Shown here: in pieces, positions 43,788-52,238 of the stretch
How the letters are laid out: every line of letters begins with the position of its first letter
Numbering within the stretch: position 1 is the stretch's first letter
Source of the DNA: Liminaster sp045617885
GTDB lineage: Bacteria > Bacteroidota > Bacteroidia > Bacteroidales > UBA3663
NCBI GenBank assembly: GCA_045617885.1
Contig: JAZLJN010000031.1
Span: 1 to 64,000, forward strand
Direction of reading: 5' to 3'
Length of the DNA: 64,000 nucleotides
The notes under the pieces: model-generated
Seen by the model: only the letters and a program-made list of their open reading frames with translations
Database searches by the model: none
What the model was told of the DNA's origin: nothing
Made by a program: the position numbers and the translations under genes

Positions 43788-44360
43788 TCAATCCAGCTGG
43801 TCAATGACCTCCTGACAAGCATCTACCACCTTGCAGTGCATACGATATCCGATGAGGAATCCGATGGCCGCGCTTCCCAGGATGATGGTGTAGGTGATCC
43901 AGAGCTGCTCAGTATTGAATGGCAGGATCTCCTGATATTCGTAGCATACCCAAGTCAGCCAAGGCAGGATGAGGGTAGGGGTGAAGCGGGTGAGCCAGAT
44001 ATGGTACATGTGCTTGACTTCAGCAAAAGCGCTGGCTACGGTCTTCACATCGCCGGAGAAAAGTCCAACCCTGTTGATAGGACGATGGCAGTACCAGGTG
44101 GCGGCAATGCAGAAGATCATCATGGCACAGGTGGAGAGGGCAAGAGCCCATGAGATGCCAGAGGTGTAATGAATAGCAATCCAGAGAGGGATGGCTAAGA
44201 TGGCAACGGCAGACATTTTGATAGCTCTGCGATTGATTTCCTGCTGCTTATCGCGCATAGAGGCTCTGATCAGACGATTATTGACGATTTCCTGCTGATT
44301 GAGTTTGTCCTTGAGGAGACTGATCTGATTGCGCATCTCCATAAAATCCTTTTCTTCCAT
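43788..44360 (-). CDS. Small membrane protein paired with an ECF sigma factor
   Basis: This 190-aa protein has an N-terminal cytosolic helical segment (about 1-45, coiled-coil-like, MEEKDFMEMRNQISLLKDKL), then two pairs of transmembrane helices (about 47-65, 70-90, 128-145, 152-172) and a short tail. It starts 28 nt downstream of the sigma factor gene, so it is co-transcribed. Such a location usually marks an anti-sigma factor, yet no zinc-finger or FecR domain is visible. The N-terminal cytosolic helix could bind sigma. The function is unproven. Confidence 0.7.
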   Translation of the reverse strand: MEEKDFMEMRNQISLLKDKLNQQEIVNNRLIRASMRDKQQEINRRAIKMSAVAILAIPLWIAIHYTSGISWALALSTCAMMIFCIAATWYCHRPINRVGLFSGDVKTVASAFAEVKHMYHIWLTRFTPTLILPWLTWVCYEYQEILPFNTEQLWITYTIILGSAAIGFLIGYRMHCKVVDACQEVIDQLD

Positions 44361-44388
44361 AGTTGTTTATTGTTTGAGTTAATAATGC

Positions 44389-44865
44389 TTAGTCGTGCAT
44401 AGATTTGAGTTGTTCCTTGATGCGATAGAGCTTCACGCCTACGTTCTGTGCAGAGATGCCTACGATGGCACCTATCTCGTCATAGCTCATGTCTTCGAGC
44501 CAGAGTAGGATGATGGCACGGTCCACGAGGCCAAGTTTGCCGATACGCTTGTGCAGGAGTTGTACCTGAAGGCTGGCTGCATCGCTGTCGGTGTATAGGT
44601 CGATGTCGATGCTAAGCGGTACCTTCTCGCCCTGTGATTTCTTCTTGCGTTCGGCAGAAATACAGGTGTTTAGGGCTACGCGCCACACCCAGGTTTCTGT
44701 CTTGCTGTCTCCACGGAAGTCCTCGAAGCCGTTCCAGAGGTTGACGAGCGTATCCTGGAAGAGGTCCTGCACCTCATCCTTGTCTTGCGAGAACATGTAG
44801 CAGACGGTGTAGATCGTCGCCTTGTTCTCTTTTACGATTTGTTCGAATTTCTTTTCGTCCTTCAT
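44389..44865 (-). CDS. ECF-type RNA polymerase sigma factor
   Basis: This 158-aa protein has the two-domain layout of extracytoplasmic-function sigma factors. Region 2 contains VQDLFQDTLVNLWNGFEDFR and ETWVWRVALNTC near 32-69, and region 4 contains LWLEDMSYDEIGAIVGISAQNVGVKLYR near 120-147, which recognises the -35 DNA. No extra sensory domain is present. It is followed by a four-helix membrane protein that may control it. The regulon cannot be inferred. Confidence 0.9.
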   Translation of the reverse strand: MKDEKKFEQIVKENKATIYTVCYMFSQDKDEVQDLFQDTLVNLWNGFEDFRGDSKTETWVWRVALNTCISAERKKKSQGEKVPLSIDIDLYTDSDAASLQVQLLHKRIGKLGLVDRAIILLWLEDMSYDEIGAIVGISAQNVGVKLYRIKEQLKSMHD

Positions 44866-45071
44866 TTTTTATTATATATTAGGCAGGCGGTTGCTGCTCT
44901 TTTCGAATCAAGTTTCACCCATTAGACGCAGGGATTTCCGATTTATTACACGAAAATGAAGAAAAATTTCAAAAAAGTGCCATTTTTTTCTTAACTTTTA
45001 TGTTTGGTGTGTATTTCTGTCTTTATTTTGAGGCAGATTAGAAATATTTTCCGTTTCTTTGCCTTTGATAA
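44866..45071. other. Intergenic region upstream of the sigma factor gene
   Basis: This AT-rich stretch should hold the sigma factor promoter, but no TAnnTTTG box was found. Nothing else is recognised up to the gene relic at 45072. Confidence 0.5.
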
Positions 45072-45302
45072 AACAACAACATACATACCTTCGTTTATGC
45101 CCGCGCAGCCGGCAAGGATGTAGTCCTCGTCATGCTTAATCCCCGTGCAGAGGCATCTGAGGCAACATTCGATGTGAATGTAAAGTTCAGCAAGACCAAG
45201 ATCCTGGCAAGAGATAAGTTCAAGATCAGTCACGACAAAAAGAGCGGCAAGGTGTCCGTCACCATGCCGCCCACAAGCTACGCGATTGTGAAGTTGCTGT
45301 GA
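45072..45302 (+). pseudogene. C-terminal relic of a carbohydrate-active enzyme
   Basis: A frame without its own start runs for about 76 codons from a stop at 45069 to the TGA at 45300. It contains the segment FVYARAAGKDVVLVMLNP and ends in MPPTSYAIVKLL. This looks like the last beta-sandwich domain of a glycoside hydrolase (a GH13-, GH30- or GH51-style C-terminus), followed by an intact terminator. No upstream catalytic part remains between it and the sigma factor gene. The enzyme family is not certain. Confidence 0.55.
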
Positions 45303-45303
45303 G

Positions 45304-45343
45304 AAAAAAAGAAGTGAGTCAGATGCTGGCTCACTTCTTTTTT
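45304..45343. terminator. Bidirectional terminator between the relic and GH9 gene
   Basis: AAAAAAGAAGTGAG pairs with CTCACTTCTTTTTT around an 11-nt loop, giving a T run on both strands. It serves the GH9 gene (minus) and formerly the relic (plus). Confidence 0.85.
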
Positions 45344-45348
45344 GTGGG

Positions 45349-47937
45349 TTATTTATTCATGATCTTCACGATCTCATCGCAAGCGAGGTTGAGCATAACG
45401 TAGTTTGGCACGGAGTTAACGCAGCACTCGTTTTCGCCCCAGAGGAATGGATAGTCATCCTTGTTCTCCAGGAAGTCTGGATTCTTGACCAAGAGTCCTG
45501 GTACCACACCACCGGCGATGGTTGTGTAGTCAGCGCGGTTGTTGCCGTAAGCTACCTTCTTGGTGTTGACACCTACGTCATTGATAAATGAAACGTTGGT
45601 GTATGGATGGCAGCCGTAGATGAAGTTGAGGCCACGGAGGATGAGTTCTGGATCAACCTGTGCTGGGAACTGCTTCCAGATGAGGTAGAGGTTGAAGGCA
45701 TTGCCCATTACCTGTGTGTTGCCTGCCCAGCCACTGCCCTGAATGGTTACATTGTATGGGTTGTCTGAACCGACCTTGGCAAGATTCTCTACATATTGTG
45801 GAATCATGGCGTCAATCTTCTTGCGTGTCTTCTTGTCAAAGAGATCATAGACGCGGAGAGCGCTGGAAAGGTTGAAGAAAGGTGCTGCTCCACCGCTCCA
45901 GAAACGGCTGGTTTCGGTTTGCGCTTTAGGGTCAAGCTGGGCAAGGATCTTTGGCATGAAGAAATCCTTGAATCTGGCTTCACCTGTAGCATAGTAGAGC
46001 TCAATGGCGGCATTGATGCGGTTGTCACCGCCACGCCATCCGCGGTTGTTTGGATTCTGAGGTTCTTCTACGTCGGCATACTTGTCCCAAAGCATGAGTG
46101 CGTTCTTGAGTGAGCGCTCTGCCTCGTCTGGGAAGAATTCCTTGAGGGCAGGATAGGCGGCAGCAAGGGCTGTGATGGAATTTGATACACCGCGGCCGGT
46201 TGGCTTGCGTGTCAGGATGATTCGGTCATCATAGGTGCCGCTTCGCTTACCGTCAGCTGATACCTCGTATGGCTTGAGGCTCGGGTCGTAGATGAGACCG
46301 TCAGTAAGTGTGAGTGCATCGCCAAGATGATGGTACTGATGCATCTGTGGCTGGCCGATATTGCCAGAAACAAAACCGAGAGCTTCAATCTGTGCATTGA
46401 TGTTGAGCGTACCGTGCATAATCTGCTGTACTACATCCGGAATGCCGTCTGGGCGGTGAATGTCAGCAAACTTGGTTTGCTCATCAATGTATGTCATGTC
46501 ACGCTCAGGACGGAACATGCGCCAGAGAGTAGAGAGGTCAGAGGTGGTAGTGACTACGGAGTTCTGCTGGATGTCAAAATCGCCAGCATCATACCAGCCA
46601 CCAACGGCAAGACCAGGAACGTGCTCCAATGGCTTGTACTTGGTGAAGTTCTCCGAACCTTGACGGTAGCCGTCATGAATGCTGATGTCAGCTGGAGCCA
46701 TAATCGCATCGTCCATATTGGCAGCGCCGTGCCATACACGATAGCCTTCGTTCACCATCATGTGATCCATGGCAACAACGAGCGAAACATCCATTGAGGC
46801 ATGCCACTTGTCGCTATATACATCCTTGTCGATAGGGAAAGCGTTGGTCTGGGTGCCGTTTACTTCAATGATGTAGAGACCTGGCTCCTTCACGTCGCTG
46901 AAGTCAATCTTTGCATAGGTGTAACGGTTGTTATATACGCCCCAAGGGGTTACTTCGGCTTTCTTGGCTACACTCCTCGAACCATCCGGATTGACGCGGA
47001 GGATATTGGCAGTAGCTGGCATCTTGTCATTCTTGTCAAGCTCCACAACAGACACTTTCTTCTGTGCTGGTGTATAGCCGATCTGTGAGATACCAATATT
47101 TGGCTTGCGTACCCATTCAGGGTTGCTCTTTGGCTCAACATACCACTCAAGAACCTTGCCCGTCTTGCCTGCAGGGAGGAGTGAGCGGACCACGAACGTT
47201 CCGTTTTGAGCAAGCAGACGGCCGTCGTAGAGACTGATATCGTCATCCGACTTAATGCTTACACAGAGATTTTCATCTTCAGGAGCCAGGACGATCTGCT
47301 TGCCGGTAGAGAGGGCGATAGGGACAAGGAATTCTCCACGTCCGCGATCATCAAAGGTAGATTCACCGAAATACTGGGCAATCTTCTCTGATACTGGGTG
47401 CACTTCGGTGTCATGCTGCGGATACTTTGGCAGGATGCGAGCTGCGCCGTCCACCAGATAATTCTTGCCGAAGTAAGAGGCAGGGAAGAACTCCAGGTTC
47501 ATACCAGCCTTGCCGACAAGCTTCTCTGGTACGGGTTGGTTAAGGAAAATCTGGACAAGGGCACCTTTGTCTTTTGGAGTGACGCGGAGCTTATAGGCGA
47601 AGTTGTAATCTTCATAATTCAGATCCACCTCAATGTAATTCTGCTCGCGGTTTACGGTGCGGTTTGTCATCATGGCGTAGATGTCCCACTGTTCTGGGGT
47701 GTTCATGAATCGAACGCCGCCACCTGTGCAGATACGTTCTCCACGCTGGATGATTTCCAGTCCGGCAAGCTTTTCGTCGCAGAAACCTCCGTTATAAAGG
47801 TTACTATAGACGAGGAGGTTGACGCCTCGGTCTTCAAAATACTCCAGATCATTGAGCTTCAATGTCTGGGCGCTCAGCTGTGTGGCCAAAGCAGAAAGCA
47901 TGGCGCTACAACAAAACTTAAAAAATGATGATTTCAT
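45349..47937 (-). CDS. Secreted GH9 cellulase/glucanase
   Basis: Family 9 enzymes cleave beta-1,4-glucans by inversion. The 862-aa protein has a signal peptide (about 1-23), a long beta-rich N-terminal region (about 25-280), a CelD-type Ig-like domain (about 283-375, starting PNIGISQIGYTPAQKKVSVVE) and the (alpha/alpha)6 catalytic domain. The catalytic aspartates are in GGWYDAGDFD near 455, the histidine is in GCHPYTNVSF, and the acid is a glutamate in WGENE near 833-837. The final motif differs from the classical DNEVA, so activity could be altered. Endoglucanase, xyloglucanase or exo-glucosidase action are all possible. Confidence 0.88.
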   Translation of the reverse strand: MKSSFFKFCCSAMLSALATQLSAQTLKLNDLEYFEDRGVNLLVYSNLYNGGFCDEKLAGLEIIQRGERICTGGGVRFMNTPEQWDIYAMMTNRTVNREQNYIEVDLNYEDYNFAYKLRVTPKDKGALVQIFLNQPVPEKLVGKAGMNLEFFPASYFGKNYLVDGAARILPKYPQHDTEVHPVSEKIAQYFGESTFDDRGRGEFLVPIALSTGKQIVLAPEDENLCVSIKSDDDISLYDGRLLAQNGTFVVRSLLPAGKTGKVLEWYVEPKSNPEWVRKPNIGISQIGYTPAQKKVSVVELDKNDKMPATANILRVNPDGSRSVAKKAEVTPWGVYNNRYTYAKIDFSDVKEPGLYIIEVNGTQTNAFPIDKDVYSDKWHASMDVSLVVAMDHMMVNEGYRVWHGAANMDDAIMAPADISIHDGYRQGSENFTKYKPLEHVPGLAVGGWYDAGDFDIQQNSVVTTTSDLSTLWRMFRPERDMTYIDEQTKFADIHRPDGIPDVVQQIMHGTLNINAQIEALGFVSGNIGQPQMHQYHHLGDALTLTDGLIYDPSLKPYEVSADGKRSGTYDDRIILTRKPTGRGVSNSITALAAAYPALKEFFPDEAERSLKNALMLWDKYADVEEPQNPNNRGWRGGDNRINAAIELYYATGEARFKDFFMPKILAQLDPKAQTETSRFWSGGAAPFFNLSSALRVYDLFDKKTRKKIDAMIPQYVENLAKVGSDNPYNVTIQGSGWAGNTQVMGNAFNLYLIWKQFPAQVDPELILRGLNFIYGCHPYTNVSFINDVGVNTKKVAYGNNRADYTTIAGGVVPGLLVKNPDFLENKDDYPFLWGENECCVNSVPNYVMLNLACDEIVKIMNK

Positions 47938-48012
47938 GATTTAAATAAAGTAATGTATAAAAATGGTATTGATGTTTCAGATAGGGAGACAGGACAAGTC
48001 ATTTGAACGGAC

Positions 48013-49047
48013 TTACAGTTTGAATCCGTTGAGCAGAGACTTGACATCCATACGCTTCTTGCCTGGCAGCTGAAGTTCCTCAAGGGCGAGGATGCCGTCG
48101 GCGCATACGACGTGGAGGTATGACTTGTTGTCCGTCTCTATCATGCCGATTCGTTCAACAGGCTGTGGCTGGTTCTCTTTTACTACGCTGGTACGGAATA
48201 CTTTGATCGGACCTACAACGTCAGCAATGGCAGGGATAGCAACCCAGGCAGCGCGTGGTTCTCCAGGAAGAGTAATCATGGTCATCCAGGCGGCAGGGTA
48301 GGGTGAAAGGCCACGCACCAGATTATGCAGTCGGCGAACGGGTTGGTCAAAATGCATTTCACAAGTCTCCTTGAAGATTTTTGGAGCAGGACGCAGTTCG
48401 CTGATGCCCGTACTTGCCTCCAGATCCAGGAGAAGAGTCTCCTGATCAATGGTAGGAATGCGTGAAGTATCACCTTCTGCTTCGAGGAGCAGATCAACCG
48501 TACGGCAGACCAGTCCCTTGCCCATCTCCATCAGATTGTCATGTACGATGCCCACATTGTCCTCAGGAGCAATTGGCATCTCCTGCTTCAGGATGATGCG
48601 GCCTGTATCAATCTCGTGATCGAGGAAGAATGTTGTTGCTCCGGTCATGGTATCTCCATTGATTACCGCCCAGTTAAGCGGAGCAGCACCACGGTACTGT
48701 GGCAACAGAGCAGCGTGGAGATTGAATGTGCCCATGCGTGGCATGTTCCAAACCACCTCGGGCAGCATACGGAATGCCACCACAATCTGCAGATCGGCCT
48801 TCCATGCTCGAAGTGCCTCAAGGAATTCCTCATTCTTCAGCTTCTCTGGCTGCAGCAGGGGCAGATTATGGTCGAGCGCATATTGCTTCACAGGACTGAA
48901 CTGCATCTTGTGACCACGGCCTGCCGGTTTATCAGGCATAGTGATAACGCCTACTACATTATAGCCGCCTTGGACGAGCGCATCAAGTGTAGGTACAGCA
49001 AAGTCAGGTGTACCCATGAAGACGATTCGGATATCTTGTTTCTGCAT
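48013..49047 (-). CDS. fmt: Methionyl-tRNA formyltransferase
   Basis: This enzyme formylates initiator methionyl-tRNA using 10-formyl-tetrahydrofolate. The 344-aa protein has the family start RIVFMGTPDFAVPTLDAL, the PDKPAGRGHKMQFSPVK segment near 40-56 and the folate/catalytic region NLHAALLPQYRGAAPLNWA near 112-130 with the Asn-His pair. The C-terminal OB-like domain is present. It is about 25 residues longer than the E. coli enzyme. GH9 starts 75 nt downstream on the same strand. A terminator separates it from secDF upstream. Confidence 0.95.
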   Translation of the reverse strand: MQKQDIRIVFMGTPDFAVPTLDALVQGGYNVVGVITMPDKPAGRGHKMQFSPVKQYALDHNLPLLQPEKLKNEEFLEALRAWKADLQIVVAFRMLPEVVWNMPRMGTFNLHAALLPQYRGAAPLNWAVINGDTMTGATTFFLDHEIDTGRIILKQEMPIAPEDNVGIVHDNLMEMGKGLVCRTVDLLLEAEGDTSRIPTIDQETLLLDLEASTGISELRPAPKIFKETCEMHFDQPVRRLHNLVRGLSPYPAAWMTMITLPGEPRAAWVAIPAIADVVGPIKVFRTSVVKENQPQPVERIGMIETDNKSYLHVVCADGILALEELQLPGKKRMDVKSLLNGFKL

Positions 49048-49063
49048 GTTCGATAGTATTTGA

Positions 49064-49101
49064 AAAGCCGTGAATCATGTAATGGCACGATTCACGGCTT
49101 T
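49064..49101 (-). terminator. Terminator of secDF
   Basis: AAAGCCGTGAATC pairs perfectly over 13 bp with GATTCACGGCTTT. On the minus strand it is followed by a T run. It lies between secDF and the fmt start, so fmt needs readthrough or its own promoter. Confidence 0.85.
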
Positions 49102-49123
49102 GTAGTATATCAAGTAAACTTAA

Positions 49124-52087
49124 TTACTGAAGCTGAACCTTCTTTGCCTCCTTCTTGCCCATTACATAATAGGCGCAAGGTACAGCGAGGAAGATGGTGG
49201 TCAATGGGTCAACTACAACACCAAGGAGCATTGCGAAGATGAAGCTCTGGATAGATGCACCGCCGAAGAAGAAGATTACTACCAATACCAGGATGGTAGA
49301 GATAGAGGTGTTCAACGTACGTGGCATGGTCATGTTGAGTGCCTCGTTGATTACATTGTAGCGATCCTTGTTTGGATAGAGGTTGCTTACCTCGCGGATA
49401 CGGTCGAATACAACCACGATATCGTTGATAGAGTAACCAATCACGGTAAGGATAGCTGCGATAAATGCCTGGTCAATTTCCATTGAGAATGGCATGATGC
49501 CTGGGAGCAAGCAGTAAAGACCAAGGATAACTAAGGTATTGGCTGCCAGGCCTGCAATAGCACCGATTGAGAATGCCACGTTGCGGAAACGGATGAGGAT
49601 GTAAAGAGCGATAGCAATGAGTGACAGGAATACAGCAAGGATAGCGCCGTAGGTAATGTCTTCAGCAATTGAAGGACCTACCTTCTGAGTAGATGGGATG
49701 TAATCCTCATTGTTGAATGAATCAAAGTCACCATTTACATAATTGAGCTCCTTACCTGCATCGTAGATAGCCTTCTTCATAGTGAGGTTAGCTTCAGCGT
49801 CGTCGGTTGCATTCAGTGCGAAATTGGTAGTGATACGAACCTGATTGTCGCGGCTGATAGTGATAACCTTGATTGAAGCACCTTCAAGAGAGGCATTCTG
49901 CTCGAGCTTCTGTGCGATAGCCTGATTGTCAACAGCGGCTACGTCATTGTAAGCAACGATATAGTTACGACCACCAGTGAAGTCGATACCCTTATCAAGA
50001 CCAGGGAAGAACATCAGGATGATGGCAACAACAGAAACAGCTGCATAAACCATAGAGGTCTTGCGACCCTTCTTCACGAAGTCAATGCTGGTTGGCTTCA
50101 GGAGGCTTGAGAGGACACCAGTGAAGTTAAGACCCTTAAACCAGCCCTTAGCGAGAGCGTTCTCAAGGAAGATGCGGCTCAGGAATACAGCACTAACGAA
50201 CGAGGTGATGATACCAACGATGAAGGTGACAGCAAAGCCACGGATAGGACCAGTACCGAACTGATAGAGGATGATACCAGTGAGCAATGAGGTAACGTTG
50301 GCGTCAAGGATGGCGCTGAAAGCGTTGCTGTAAGCAGCGCTCACTGCCGAGCGAAGCTGACGACCGCCAGCGAGCTCCTCCTTGGCACGCTCGTAGATAA
50401 GTACGTTAGCATCCACTGCAATACCCATTGAGAGTACGATACCTGCGATACCAGAAAGGGTAAGCACAGCGTGGAAGCTTGAAAGAATACCGATGGTGAA
50501 GAATGCGTTGATCAGCAAGCAAACGTCGGCGATGGTTCCTGCAATGCCACCATAGAAAAGAATCATGTAGATGAACAGGAGCACGAGCGCGATAAAGAAT
50601 GAGACAACGCTCTGGTGGATTGACTCAGCACCGAGGGTTGGACCTACAACGTCCTCACTTACGATGTTGACCTTAGCAGCCATCTTACCAGACTTAAGCA
50701 CGTTGGCAAGGTCATTAGCATCTTCAGTGTCAAAGTCGCCAGTAATCTCTGAACGACCACCGTCAATCTGTGTATTGATGCGAGGAGCAGAATAAACTAC
50801 ATCATCAAGAACGATGGCTACGCAACGGCCAATGTTCTCCTTGGTAATCTTTGACCAATCCTTACCAGCCTCTGGAGTCATGGTCATGTTGACTACATAA
50901 GAGTTAGTGATCTGCTTGAACTCTGAACCGGCATCAGTTACGATGTCGCCACCCTTAGCAGCATTAGGAAGTGCTGGATGACCAAGGTTGTCCTTTGCCT
51001 TCAAAGCATAGAGCTGATAGTAGAGACCCTTCTCGTCAATAGCCTTAACGCTCCAAGCGAGCTTCAGCTTACGTGGAAGTTCCTTGGCAGAAGCAACGAG
51101 GGCGTTGATGGCAGCGGTATCGTTAGCCTGAGCAATAGCAACAACAGGACCCTGACCGCCCATGATCTGAACACGAGCAACCAGACTGTTCATCATTGCC
51201 TCATTGGTAGCGATAGAGTCAGCATTTGCACTTGAAACCTCGGCGAGGAGAGAATCAGTTTCAGCTGTCTCTGCAGCATTCTCTGCTGGAGCCTCCTCTG
51301 CATTCTCTGACTTCTGGATATTCTTCTGGGCATCAGCGATGAGAATAGACTGGAGTGGACCAGCAATCTCTTCTGCCTGATAAGTCTCCCAGAACTCAAG
51401 GTTTGCAGAACCCTGGAGGAGCTTCTTAACACGCTCAGGCTCCTTTACGCCAGGAAGCTCGACCAAGATACGGCCAGCCTGCTGGAGGCGCTGGATGTTT
51501 GGAGCAACAACACCGAAACGGTCAATACGGTTACGGAGTACGTTGAATGAGTTAGCCAACGCATCGTCCATCTCTTTCTTGATGATAGAGATAACCTCTG
51601 AATCACTGGTGTTCTTAGAGATCTTCTCACGGAGCTGATAAGTGCTGAATACATCAGCCAGCTTGGCAGAAGCGTCAACCTTCTTGAAGTTGGCAGCAAA
51701 AGCATCGACGAAAGCGTCACCGCTCTCAACCTCGCCAGAGTTTGAGGTCATGCTCAGTGCCTCTACGAAAGTGGCGTTCTGTGCATTTTCAGCAGCAAGA
51801 GATTTGAGAACGTCAGCAACTGAAATCTCGAGAATTACGTTCATACCGCCCTTAAGGTCAAGACCCAGGCCGATCTGCATCTCCTGAGCCTGCTTGAACG
51901 TGTAGCCGAACCACACATTCTCAGTGGAGATGGAGTCCAAGTAGTACTTGGCTGGTGTGCCGGTAGCTTCAGCGTATGCGTCTGCCTTGCTCTCATGATG
52001 GCGAACCACAAATGAGAACGAGATGTAGAAGGCGCAGACAATGGCAAGAAGCCAAGCCAACACAGTTACAAATCCTTTGTTTTGCAT
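49124..52087 (-). CDS. secDF: Fused protein translocase subunit SecDF
   Basis: SecD and SecF use the proton gradient to help export proteins through SecYEG. Here both are fused in one 987-aa inner-membrane protein, as is usual in Bacteroidetes. The SecD half shows GLDLKGGMNVILEIS near 72-86, a large periplasmic region with Ala/Glu-rich insert (about 255-300), and GIAVDANVLIYERAKEEL. The SecF half starts near 660, with GIDFTGGRNYIVAY and YSINDIVVVFDRIRE. Each half contributes six transmembrane segments. It is the only gene of its transcript. Confidence 0.95.
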   Translation of the reverse strand: MQNKGFVTVLAWLLAIVCAFYISFSFVVRHHESKADAYAEATGTPAKYYLDSISTENVWFGYTFKQAQEMQIGLGLDLKGGMNVILEISVADVLKSLAAENAQNATFVEALSMTSNSGEVESGDAFVDAFAANFKKVDASAKLADVFSTYQLREKISKNTSDSEVISIIKKEMDDALANSFNVLRNRIDRFGVVAPNIQRLQQAGRILVELPGVKEPERVKKLLQGSANLEFWETYQAEEIAGPLQSILIADAQKNIQKSENAEEAPAENAAETAETDSLLAEVSSANADSIATNEAMMNSLVARVQIMGGQGPVVAIAQANDTAAINALVASAKELPRKLKLAWSVKAIDEKGLYYQLYALKAKDNLGHPALPNAAKGGDIVTDAGSEFKQITNSYVVNMTMTPEAGKDWSKITKENIGRCVAIVLDDVVYSAPRINTQIDGGRSEITGDFDTEDANDLANVLKSGKMAAKVNIVSEDVVGPTLGAESIHQSVVSFFIALVLLFIYMILFYGGIAGTIADVCLLINAFFTIGILSSFHAVLTLSGIAGIVLSMGIAVDANVLIYERAKEELAGGRQLRSAVSAAYSNAFSAILDANVTSLLTGIILYQFGTGPIRGFAVTFIVGIITSFVSAVFLSRIFLENALAKGWFKGLNFTGVLSSLLKPTSIDFVKKGRKTSMVYAAVSVVAIILMFFPGLDKGIDFTGGRNYIVAYNDVAAVDNQAIAQKLEQNASLEGASIKVITISRDNQVRITTNFALNATDDAEANLTMKKAIYDAGKELNYVNGDFDSFNNEDYIPSTQKVGPSIAEDITYGAILAVFLSLIAIALYILIRFRNVAFSIGAIAGLAANTLVILGLYCLLPGIMPFSMEIDQAFIAAILTVIGYSINDIVVVFDRIREVSNLYPNKDRYNVINEALNMTMPRTLNTSISTILVLVVIFFFGGASIQSFIFAMLLGVVVDPLTTIFLAVPCAYYVMGKKEAKKVQLQ

Positions 52088-52134
52088 TGTTGATATTTAT
52101 TGATTTTAATTAAATTTTTCGCATATTTCGGGCG

Positions 52135-52142
52135 CAAAGGTA
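52135..52142 (-). promoter_or_regulatory. -7 promoter box of secDF
   Basis: TACCTTTG on the minus strand fits TAnnTTTG and gives a leader of about 40 nt before the ATG at 52087. The -33 element is not obvious. Confidence 0.55.
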
Positions 52143-52226
52143 ATAAAAAATATTCAAAAGAAGAAAAAAAATATTGAAAAACACACTTTTTAACGTGTTT
52201 TTTTAGCACTTATGCCGAAATATGTG

Positions 52227-52234
52227 TATCTTCG
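52227..52234 (+). promoter_or_regulatory. -7-like box directly before the Big_5 lipoprotein gene
   Basis: TATCTTCG, the same variant as in the zapA-run promoter, is followed by CGCC and the ATG at 52239. The four-base distance predicts a leaderless transcript and rules out the in-frame ATG at 52212. Confidence 0.5.
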
Positions 52235-52238
52235 CGCC

